From Helicobacter sp. (GTDB taxonomy: Bacteria; Campylobacterota; Campylobacteria; Campylobacterales; Helicobacteraceae): a stretch of 5,546 bases of DNA. Below are positions 1 through 5,460 of the stretch, in pieces. The stretch spans positions 1-5,546 of the forward strand of contig JARHZY010000043.1 of NCBI GenBank assembly GCA_029264655.1. The letters are read 5' to 3'. A program made the translations under genes and the position numbers. The notes beneath the pieces were generated by a model, which saw nothing but the letters and a program-made list of their open reading frames with translations, ran no database searches and was not told the origin of the DNA. Within the stretch, counting starts at the first letter, position 1. Each line of letters opens with the position of its first letter.

Positions 1-58
1 AAAGTCGTTTGGGTTAGGAATAACCTATGAAACTATAGACAAAAAATCTTTTGTATAG
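1..58 (+). CDS. tnpB: C-terminal tail of a probable TnpB (IS605 OrfB) protein, partial
   Basis: Reading from base 2, the open frame gives KSFGLGITYETIDKKSFV and stops at TAG 56-58. The other two frames are poorer candidates; frame 1 stops at TGA 28-30. The tail carries no catalytic residue: the RuvC and zinc-finger parts of TnpB would lie upstream, outside the window. The assignment rests on position, since a short variable C-terminus just before the right-end hairpins is what the family shows, and on a loose resemblance of the G-x-G-I-T stretch to G-x-T segments near TnpB C-termini. The reading frame could instead belong to an unrelated or decayed gene. Confidence 0.4.
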   Translation, partial: KSFGLGITYETIDKKSFV

Positions 59-113
59 CATGGATTACTTATTTGAGTAAGGAAGAACTCACTTGTTTAA
101 GCGGGTGATTCAC
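1..113 (+). mobile_element. Right end of an IS200/IS605-type (TnpB) element, partial
   Basis: Seen: a short open frame ends at 58. It is followed by two stem-loops (TTACT 65-69 with AGTAA 76-80; GAA-bulge-TCACTTG 85-95 with CGGGTGA-TTC 102-111) and then TTCAC at 109-113. Known: many IS200/IS605-family TnpB elements end with a subterminal hairpin directly followed by a TTCAC-type terminus, without terminal inverted repeats, and the stop codon of tnpB lies shortly before it. Inferred: the element enters from the left of the window and its boundary with host DNA is at about 113/114, roughly 100 bases before the pirin gene. Whether the element is intact cannot be seen, because the transposase, most of tnpB and the left end lie outside the window. 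Confidence 0.6.
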
Positions 114-130
114 AAATATGCAAGAAAATG
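59..130 (+). ncRNA. Candidate 3' part of a TnpB guide RNA (omega RNA) with guide
   Basis: In TnpB systems the non-coding RNA overlaps the 3' end of tnpB, covers the right end of the element, and takes its guide from the flanking DNA. Here the scaffold would include the 65-80 stem-loop (5 bp, loop TATTTG) and the 85-111 stem-loop (7 bp including two G-U pairs, plus 3 outer pairs beyond a bulged C, loop TTTAAG), ending at TTCAC 109-113. The guide would begin at 114 (AAATATGCAAGAAAATG...). The 5' end of the RNA is unknown and probably lies inside tnpB. No experimental or database support is available here. Confidence 0.4.
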
Positions 131-150
131 ATATATAGCCATATGCATTA

Positions 151-182
151 TTGCTTATTGATTATTTTATCTATATTATAAT
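151..182 (+). promoter_or_regulatory. Promoter of the pirin gene
   Basis: A perfect TATAAT lies at 177-182, 32 bases before the start codon, so transcription would begin near 188-190 with a leader of about 25 bases. Candidate -35 matches are weak: TTGCTT 151-156 has a 20-base spacer and TTGATT 158-163 has only 13. Helicobacter sigma-70 promoters often lack a defined -35 and instead have T-rich upstream DNA, as here. Confidence 0.55.
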
Positions 183-203
183 ATTCTTACTATTATACAT
201 AAA

Positions 204-209
204 AAGGAG
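204..209 (+). promoter_or_regulatory. Ribosome binding site of the pirin gene
   Basis: AAGGAG is a near-complete anti-SD match, five bases before the ATG at 215. It fixes the start codon and is the best SD in the window. Confidence 0.8.
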
Positions 210-214
210 TAGGT

Positions 215-916
215 ATGTTAGTTTTACGTAAAGCGAATGAGCGGGGGCATTTTAATCATGGTTGGCTTGATACTTATCATAGCTTTTCTTTTGCTGGATA
301 CTATGATGAAAAATTTATGGGATTTAGTGTGTTACGCGTTATCAACGAAGATAGAGTGCTACCAAATCAGGGCTTTGGGACCCATTCACATAAAGATATG
401 GAAATTCTTACTTATGTGCTAAATGGCACTATTGCACATAAAGATAGCATGGGTAATGAGGAACATGTGCCAAGCGGTGAGTTTCAAATTATGAGTGCTG
501 GAAGTGGGATTACACATTCTGAATTTAATGCACTTAGTTCTGAGCCCTTACATTTTTATCAAATTTGGATTACACCAAATGTATTAGGCATTACTCCAAG
601 ATATGAGCAAAAGGCTTTTAGTAAAAGTGATTCTAAAATTCTTATTCTCTCCCCAAATGCAGAAGAAGAATCATTAAAAGTTTATCAAGATATGCGTTTG
701 TGGCTATATAGAGATATTGCTAATGAAACTTTTACTTTTCAAAATGGACGTAAAGCCTACATCCAAGTAGTGCATGGACAGCTAGAGATTAGCTCCAACC
801 AAACACAATCATTTCATATACAAACAAGTGATGGTGTAATGTGTTATGGAGAAAGTTGTTTTACACTGAAAGGATTAGATTCTCATAATGAAGTGCTTAT
901 TTTTGATTTACCCTAA
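215..916 (+). CDS. Pirin-family bicupin protein (YhhW-like)
   Basis: The 233-residue protein matches the pirin/YhhW family in length (E. coli YhhW is about 231). The N-terminal cupin carries the metal-site pattern: H57 and H59 in G-T-H-S-H-K-D-M-E, and H101 and E103 in G-I-T-H-S-E-F. These are the three His and one Glu that hold the Fe/Ni/Zn ion in pirins. Family hallmarks include H-S-F-S-F-A-G-Y-Y (22-30), the R-V-I-N-E-D-R-V-L-P-N-Q-G-F stretch (41-54) and Q-I-W-I-T-P-N (116-122). The C-terminal cupin (about 135-233) is less conserved and shows no obvious ligand set, as is usual. There is no signal peptide, so the protein is cytoplasmic. Some members, including YhhW, cleave quercetin in vitro as 2,3-dioxygenases, but the physiological substrate is generally unknown. 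The start is set by the SD at 204-209. The family call is secure; the substrate is not predictable. Confidence 0.93.
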   Translation: MLVLRKANERGHFNHGWLDTYHSFSFAGYYDEKFMGFSVLRVINEDRVLPNQGFGTHSHKDMEILTYVLNGTIAHKDSMGNEEHVPSGEFQIMSAGSGITHSEFNALSSEPLHFYQIWITPNVLGITPRYEQKAFSKSDSKILILSPNAEEESLKVYQDMRLWLYRDIANETFTFQNGRKAYIQVVHGQLEISSNQTQSFHIQTSDGVMCYGESCFTLKGLDSHNEVLIFDLP

Positions 917-946
917 ATATTGCAGTGTTTCTATTTGCGTTTTTAT

Positions 947-978
947 TATGCTACAATCTATAAAACTAATGTAGCATA
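947..978 (+). promoter_or_regulatory. hypF promoter with overlapping 9-bp inverted repeat
   Basis: An extended -10 element, TG at 949-950 and TACAAT at 952-957, puts the transcript start near 963-965, about 27 bases before ATG 991. The upstream DNA is T-rich with no good -35. The same bases form a perfect inverted repeat, TATGCTACA (947-955) and TGTAGCATA (970-978), with a 14-base spacer. The left arm covers the -10 and the right arm lies just after the predicted start, so the repeat could be an operator. No U-tract follows, so a terminator for the pirin gene is less likely. Confidence 0.5.
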
Positions 979-990
979 TAAAGAAAAAAC

Positions 991-3687
991 ATGTTAGAAT
1001 ATATACACAACTTCCCATTACCACATGATAATTTAACCACTAAAATAACTAATATTGCTACTTTTTTACATACACTTCAAACACATATAACAACAATGCA
1101 AACAAACAATATCCAAGCATATACAATGCATACTGAAGTATTTGGTATGATACAAGGGGTTGGCTTTCGCCCATTTGTCGCTGCACTAGCACATACCTTG
1201 AATCTATGCGGTGCTGTGTATAATCAAAGTGATAGTGCCGTAATTATACTGAATATATCTAACAATATAACAAAAGATTCTATGCATAATACAGAAGTGG
1301 CATTGCTTTTTTATACTACACTTTTTCTTGCATGTGGTCATACTATAATCACAAACCAAACAACAGACTATAGGTTATTAGACAATGTATTGCAAAAAGC
1401 TACAACATTATTGACACAATTGCATTTACCAAAGCATGCTTTCATACAATCTCTGCAATATACCTTTACAAAACATACCACAATCCATAAAACACACCAT
1501 TTTACTATTTTACCATCAAAAACAAATACACAGCATACTCTCCAAGCACATATACCGCTTGATACAAAAGTTTGCGAATCATGCTTACAAGACATGCAAA
1601 ACCCACATTCAAGATTCTATAATTACCCTTTTAGTGCATGTGTAAATTGTGGTGCACGTTATAGCATTTTAACTAAACTCCCATATGATAGAAAACATAC
1701 AAGTATGGCTAGTATGGATATGTGTGCTGGTTGCTCTAAAGATTATACAAATTTGCATGATAGGAGATTCCACACAGAACCAATAAGTTGCAATCATTGT
1801 GCAATCAAAGTGTGCTTCTCTACCTATAAGTATGTAAATAACACATTAAAGCAAAGCACGCAACATTATGATATACAAGCTATAGAATCTCTTGCTACTG
1901 CACTTATGCAAAATAAAGTTATATTATTAAAAGGGCTTGGTGGTTTTGCATATATTGCAAACGCACACAGCAAGGAAGCATTACAATGTGTTCGTTCCAT
2001 AAAAGCACGTAAAAATAAACCTTTTGTTGTGATGGCAGCTTTATCTACACTACGCAAAATTGCACTCCTTACACCATATCTTGAATCATTACTCACATCT
2101 CAATATGCACCAATTATTCTTGTGCCAAAACATCCAAACTATAATCTTAGTGATGAGGTATGCTCACTACAAACTATTGGCATTATGATTCCATATACTG
2201 CTATGCTTGCGTTATTATTCCAGTATTTACCAGATGATTTTGCCCTTATTTATACATCTGCAAACAATAAGGGTGAAATGATTGCCACAGAACTCCATGA
2301 ATTACAATTGCAAAAGATTATGGAACATGTAACAGAGCTTAGCATACTTGATTATGAAAGAATAATTACAAATCGTGTTGATGATAGTATTATGCTTGGC
2401 ATTGATATACCCCTACTCACACATATAAGTAAAGATTTAGTATCTCTACAAGCAGATAATACAGATACACCGCACACAAACCATACTCTCTTACATACTT
2501 TTGATTTACGTGCTATGCGTGTATCAAGGGGTTTTAGCCCATTGCATCTCACAAGCTCGCTTTTGCACTTCAAAACACTTTGTGTTGGATTTGGTGCTAT
2601 GCAAAAAAGCTCACTTGCTTTTGGCAAAGGAAGTCATATTGTGGTAAGTCCTTATATGGGCGATTTATTTTCTCCCTATAATATTGCAAATTTTCGCAAA
2701 AACTTTGATTTTTTAAGTAGCATATATGGACAACCACAAGTTTTAATTGCCGATAAACACCCGCATTACACAAGCACAAAAATTGCACAAGAAGTTGCTA
2801 TGCAATATAATATTCCACTTTTTCACATAGCACACCACCATGCACATTTTAATGCACTCTTGCTTGAAGCAAACCAAAGCAATGGAGTTGGTATTATATT
2901 TGATGGTAGTGGCTTAGGTGATGATGGCACTCTTTGGGGTGGTGAATTTTTAAGCGGAGATTTTAAACAAGTAAAACGTATGCTACATTTTAAACCTTTT
3001 ATGATACTTGGAGGTGAGCAACATGTGCGAGATTCTAAACGTCTTGCATATAGTTATGCCCTTTGTAATCAAATAACACCATTGCAAACATTTATAGAAT
3101 CAACTTATAGCATACAAGAATACCAAGTATTGCAACATATGTATAATGCAAAAATAAACGCACCTTTATGTAGCTCTGTTGGGAGATTATTTGATATAGC
3201 AGGATTTATTTTGGGATTACATACACTTGAATATGAAGGGCAAAGTGGTGAGATGATTGCATCATATGTATTAGAATATACATATAATATAGCAACATCA
3301 ATAAAAAACCATAAATGCTATAACTCATTATTGCAAACACTCATTGCTATACCATACCAACCATACCCCTTTAATATAGAAAAAGGACAGATTGATATAA
3401 GCCCATGTGTGCTTGCAATGCTACAAGATATGCAAAAAGGTATAGACAAAAATAAAATTGCTTTGCGTTTTATTGATACACTTGCATATTGCATTTTAGA
3501 ATCTTTGCAAATTATTGGCACAGACTATGGGCTTTTTGGTGGTGGTGTATTTGCAAATTATGCACTTTGTATGCGTACACAACAACTCTTGCAAAGCAAA
3601 GGTATAAAGGCATTTTTTCCAAAATTACCATGCAACGATTATAGTATTAGCATAGGACAACTCACTTTTTTACAACATATTTTATAA
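991..3687 (+). CDS. hypF: Carbamoyltransferase HypF, [NiFe] hydrogenase maturation
   Basis: HypF uses carbamoyl phosphate and ATP to carbamoylate the C-terminal Cys of HypE, the first step in making the CN ligands of [NiFe] hydrogenase. Domains in order: acylphosphatase (about 48-175; Q-G-V-G-F-R-P-F at 55-62 with R60, and N78); two zinc fingers with exact HypF spacing, CxxC-x18-CxxC-x24-CxxC-x18-CxxC (C195 to C270); YrdC-like (about 297-520; L-K-G-L-G-G-F 313-319, T-S-A-N 422-425, N-R-V-D-D-S 461-466, R-G-F-S-P 513-517); Kae1-like (about 529-898; H-P-H-Y-T-S-T 590-596, H-H-H-A-H 615-619, F-D-G-S-G-L-G-D-D-G 637-646, G-R-L-F-D 731-735, G-G-G-V-F-A-N 850-856). At 898 residues it is well above the usual 750 or so, with about 45 extra N-terminal residues and expansions near 90-140 and 471-509. 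ATG 991 is the first in-frame start after the TAA at 979; its SD (AAGA 981-984) is weak, but the promoter position favours it over ATG 1096 or 1126. No other hyp gene is in view. Confidence 0.93.
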   Translation: MLEYIHNFPLPHDNLTTKITNIATFLHTLQTHITTMQTNNIQAYTMHTEVFGMIQGVGFRPFVAALAHTLNLCGAVYNQSDSAVIILNISNNITKDSMHNTEVALLFYTTLFLACGHTIITNQTTDYRLLDNVLQKATTLLTQLHLPKHAFIQSLQYTFTKHTTIHKTHHFTILPSKTNTQHTLQAHIPLDTKVCESCLQDMQNPHSRFYNYPFSACVNCGARYSILTKLPYDRKHTSMASMDMCAGCSKDYTNLHDRRFHTEPISCNHCAIKVCFSTYKYVNNTLKQSTQHYDIQAIESLATALMQNKVILLKGLGGFAYIANAHSKEALQCVRSIKARKNKPFVVMAALSTLRKIALLTPYLESLLTSQYAPIILVPKHPNYNLSDEVCSLQTIGIMIPYTAMLALLFQYLPDDFALIYTSANNKGEMIATELHELQLQKIMEHVTELSILDYERIITNRVDDSIMLGIDIPLLTHISKDLVSLQADNTDTPHTNHTLLHTFDLRAMRVSRGFSPLHLTSSLLHFKTLCVGFGAMQKSSLAFGKGSHIVVSPYMGDLFSPYNIANFRKNFDFLSSIYGQPQVLIADKHPHYTSTKIAQEVAMQYNIPLFHIAHHHAHFNALLLEANQSNGVGIIFDGSGLGDDGTLWGGEFLSGDFKQVKRMLHFKPFMILGGEQHVRDSKRLAYSYALCNQITPLQTFIESTYSIQEYQVLQHMYNAKINAPLCSSVGRLFDIAGFILGLHTLEYEGQSGEMIASYVLEYTYNIATSIKNHKCYNSLLQTLIAIPYQPYPFNIEKGQIDISPCVLAMLQDMQKGIDKNKIALRFIDTLAYCILESLQIIGTDYGLFGGGVFANYALCMRTQQLLQSKGIKAFFPKLPCNDYSISIGQLTFLQHIL

Positions 3688-3742
3688 TAGCATCATTATT
3701 CCCAATATTATTAATAAAGTAATCACGAAACATTATGATTTA

Positions 3743-3751
3743 TGGTAGAAT
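3743..3751 (+). promoter_or_regulatory. ychF promoter (extended -10)
   Basis: TG at 3743-3744 followed by TAGAAT at 3746-3751 fits TGnTAnAAT. Transcription would begin near 3757-3759, giving a leader of about 30 bases. No -35 match is evident near 3723-3728. The layout is the same as for the hypF promoter. Confidence 0.5.
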
Positions 3752-3776
3752 TTGACTTTTATTTTTAACAAATGAT

Positions 3777-3783
3777 AAAGGGA
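3777..3783 (+). promoter_or_regulatory. Ribosome binding site of ychF
   Basis: AAAGGGA, a moderate SD, ends four bases before ATG 3788. It supports this start, which also gives the standard YchF N-terminus M-G-L-S-I-G-I-V-G. Confidence 0.6.
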
Positions 3784-3787
3784 ATAT

Positions 3788-4888
3788 ATGGGATTATCAA
3801 TTGGTATTGTTGGCTTACCTAATGTAGGCAAATCCACTACTTTCAACGCACTTACAAAAGCACAGAATGCAGAAGCAGCAAACTATCCATTTTGCACGAT
3901 TGAACCAAATAAAGCAGTTGTGCCTGTACCTGACAATCGTCTTATAGAACTTGCAAAAATTGTAAATCCAGAGCGAATCCAACATTCAGTTGTTGAATTT
4001 GTGGATATTGCTGGGCTTGTGAGGGGTGCTAGCAAAGGTGAAGGGTTAGGTAATCAATTTTTAGCAAATATCAAAGAAGCGGATATGATTTTACATATCG
4101 TGCGGTGTTTTGAAGATTCTAATATCACGCATGTAGAAGGGAGAATTAATCCTATTGGGGATATTGAAATTATTGAATTAGAATTGCTTTTTGCAGATAT
4201 AACAAGTCTTTCAAAACGTATTGAGAAACTACAAAAAGAGAGTAAAGCAAAAAAAGGGATAAATGCACAACTTGCCATTGCTCAAGAGCTTTTAACACAT
4301 TTAGAATCTAACAAACCTGTAAAAACTTTTGCAAAAAATGATAACGAAGAATTTATTACTTTAAACAAAGAATTGCGATTTCTAACAAATAAAGAAGTTA
4401 TATATGGAGCAAATGTAAGCGAAGATGGTTTAGAATCTGATAATGAATATGTGCTTCAAGTGCGTGAATATGCAAAGCAAAATGGAGCAATCGCTATTAA
4501 ACTTTGTGCGAAAATCGAAGAAGAAATGGTAGGCATGGAAGATAGCGAACGGGCAGAATTTTTAGCAAGTCTTGGGGCAAGCGAAAGTGGTCTAGAACAA
4601 ATTATTCGTGAAGGATTTTCTCGATTGGGACTTATAAGCTATTTTACCGCTGGAGTAAAAGAAGTGCGTGCTTGGACAATTCGAAATGGTGATAATGCAC
4701 CGCGTGCAGCTAGCGTAATACATAAAGATTTTGAAAAAGGCTTTATTAGAGCAGAAACAATTTCCTATGATGATTTTGTGCGTTATGGTGGTGAAACAAA
4801 AGCAAAAGAAGCTGGGGCTATGCGAACCGAAGGCAAAGAATATATCGTGCAAGATGGTGATATTATGCATTTTAGATTCAATGTATAA
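3788..4888 (+). CDS. ychF: Ribosome-associated ATPase/GTPase YchF (OLA1 family)
   Basis: YchF is a universally conserved TRAFAC-class nucleotidase (human OLA1) that prefers ATP over GTP and binds ribosomes; in bacteria it is linked to translation and the oxidative stress response. The 366-residue length is standard. Seen: P-loop G-L-P-N-V-G-K-S-T (9-17); switch I region N-Y-P-F-C-T-I-E-P-N (32-41); G3 D-I-A-G-L-V (73-78), with Leu77 in place of the catalytic Gln or His as in other HAS-type GTPases; G-A-S-K-G-E-G-L-G-N-Q-F-L (80-92); a helical insert with many Lys and Glu (about 125-200); and the altered G4 N-V-S-E (209-212), the N-x-x-E form that relaxes guanine specificity. The C-terminal TGS domain is complete, from Y-F-T-A-G-V-K-E-V-R-A-W to the family-typical end H-F-R-F-N-V. 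It is cytoplasmic, with no anomalies. The spacer of 100 bases after hypF contains its own promoter-like site. Confidence 0.97.
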   Translation: MGLSIGIVGLPNVGKSTTFNALTKAQNAEAANYPFCTIEPNKAVVPVPDNRLIELAKIVNPERIQHSVVEFVDIAGLVRGASKGEGLGNQFLANIKEADMILHIVRCFEDSNITHVEGRINPIGDIEIIELELLFADITSLSKRIEKLQKESKAKKGINAQLAIAQELLTHLESNKPVKTFAKNDNEEFITLNKELRFLTNKEVIYGANVSEDGLESDNEYVLQVREYAKQNGAIAIKLCAKIEEEMVGMEDSERAEFLASLGASESGLEQIIREGFSRLGLISYFTAGVKEVRAWTIRNGDNAPRAASVIHKDFEKGFIRAETISYDDFVRYGGETKAKEAGAMRTEGKEYIVQDGDIMHFRFNV

Positions 4889-5113
4889 TATAATGAGAAT
4901 CCTCCTATCCATTTATTATGGTATTATATAGGGCATAATGAGATAAAAAATTTGCAGCCATTAAAAGAATATGGCATATATTATACAAATAGATAAATTA
5001 ATATTATAGTGAAGATAGCACAAAATACATAAAAACAACCAATAAATAGAAATATAAAAATCAATTAACTATTATAAAGAAACAAACCTTTAACAATAGC
5101 CTATAAATACTAT

Positions 5114-5136
5114 AGTAATTTACTAATTAAATTACT
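5114..5136 (+). repeat. AT-rich perfect hairpin
   Basis: AGTAATTTA (5114-5122) pairs perfectly with TAAATTACT (5128-5136) across a five-base loop, CTAAT. No T-run follows on either strand, so it is not a standard terminator. Its right arm overlaps the first direct-repeat copy by five bases. Confidence 0.5.
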
Positions 5137-5186
5137 GCAATAATATTGTATTATAATTATTTTGCATGGAATCTTACTGCAATAAT
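5132..5186 (+). repeat. 13-bp direct repeat pair, 42-base period
   Basis: TTACTGCAATAAT occurs at 5132-5144 and again, identically, at 5174-5186. The flanks of the two copies differ. Only two copies are visible, so this is not an array; it may be paired binding sites or a duplication trace. Confidence 0.6.
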
Positions 5187-5231
5187 TTATGATTACTTGA
5201 TGGCATATTATAGTTTTTAATATATTAATTA

Positions 5232-5259
5232 TTGATTTATTGTTTTTTTTTTTTATAAT
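5232..5259 (+). promoter_or_regulatory. Promoter with a T12 tract in its spacer
   Basis: TTGATT (5232-5237) and TATAAT (5254-5259) are separated by 16 bases, a near-optimal spacing and the best paired -35/-10 match in the window. The spacer ends in a T-run that continues into the -10 (5243-5254). Transcription would start near 5265-5267, about 22 bases before ATG 5288. A change in T number would directly change the spacer length. Confidence 0.5.
5243..5254 (+). repeat. T12 homopolymer, candidate phase-variable tract
   Basis: Twelve consecutive T are seen, the longest single-base run in the window. Poly-T tracts in promoters of Helicobacter genes are known to vary in length by slipped-strand mispairing and to switch expression. 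Its last T is the first base of the -10 box. Confidence 0.75.
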
Positions 5260-5287
5260 AAAGCATATTGTATTATTAAGGATTATT

Positions 5288-5371
5288 ATGCTTAATGGTT
5301 TTGACGAACAAAAAAGTTTTTACTATCATATAAAATTCTTCTATTTGCATTATCAAAGCCCAAAGCTATGA
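5288..5371 (+). CDS. Candidate 27-residue aromatic-rich small protein
   Basis: AAGGA at 5278-5282 lies five bases before ATG 5288, a better SD than that of hypF or ychF, and a strong promoter-like pair lies upstream. The product is 27 residues and ends at TGA 5369-5371. Eight of its residues are Phe or Tyr, concentrated in F-Y-Y-H-I-K-F-F-Y-L-H-Y (11-22), with basic residues at K9, K16 and K26. It has no recognisable domain. A short aromatic/basic peptide of this kind could be membrane-active; type I toxins of the Helicobacter AapA class are about 30 residues and of similar flavour, but I cannot show homology. It could also be the start of a truncated gene or a chance ORF. Confidence 0.35.
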   Translation: MLNGFDEQKSFYYHIKFFYLHYQSPKL

Positions 5372-5403
5372 TAAAGAATAACATTTATTGCAAAATTATC
5401 TAG

Positions 5404-5446
5404 TTAGAATCCTAAAAAATTAAGCTATAATACATAAAGATTCTAA
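5404..5446 (+). promoter_or_regulatory. Promoter of the last gene, bracketed by an 8-bp inverted repeat
   Basis: TATAAT at 5426-5431, in the context GCTATAATA, predicts a start near 5437-5439 and a leader of about 23 bases to ATG 5461. No clear -35 is seen. TTAGAATC (5404-5411) and GATTCTAA (5439-5446) form a perfect inverted repeat around the -10 with a 27-base spacer. AAAGGG at 5449-5454 is the SD, six bases from the ATG. Confidence 0.55.
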
Positions 5447-5460
5447 GTAAAGGGCTTGTT

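Larger units (their letters stand above)
4889..5231. other. AT-rich intergenic region without a recognisable gene
   Basis: No ORF of convincing length or SD is visible on either strand. The stretch is almost all A/T with scattered short palindromes. It holds a 13-base direct repeat (5132-5144 and 5174-5186), a perfect 9-bp hairpin (5114-5136), the 12-bp palindrome TTAATATATTAA (5217-5228), and two near-copies of ATGGCATAT-TATA (4971-4985 and 5200-5212, differing by a TA). No tRNA-like fold was seen. It could contain an unrecognised small RNA or be the remains of deleted genes. Confidence 0.5.

Noticed and set aside
237..422. 61-codon + strand ORF within the pirin gene
   Set aside because: It is an out-of-frame shadow of the conserved metal-binding region of the pirin gene and has no separate SD.
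1368..2788. Several 63-91 codon minus-strand ORFs within hypF
   Set aside because: hypF shows family motifs throughout; these frames have no SD, no motifs, and Cys/Val-rich translations expected from complementing a His/Thr-rich gene.
3752..3757. TTGACT as a -35 box for ychF
   Set aside because: No -10-like hexamer lies 16-18 bases downstream before the SD, and the extended -10 at 3743-3751 gives a better leader.
4592..4912. 106-codon ORF on the minus strand
   Set aside because: It lies opposite the highly conserved TGS end of ychF, has a low-complexity Phe/Cys/Ile product with no family resemblance, and is a shadow frame.
4904..4932. Stem of CCTAT and ATAGG with inner CCAT/ATGG as a ychF terminator
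   Set aside because: The pairing is short, interrupted by a six-base bulge, and followed by no T-run.
5132..5186. Two-copy repeat as a CRISPR remnant
   Set aside because: The repeats are only 13 bases, there are only two, and no cas gene or further repeat unit is visible.
5217..5254. Palindrome followed by T12 as an intrinsic terminator
   Set aside because: The TTAATATATTAA palindrome is all A/T, has no room for a loop, and is separated from the T-run by 14 bases.
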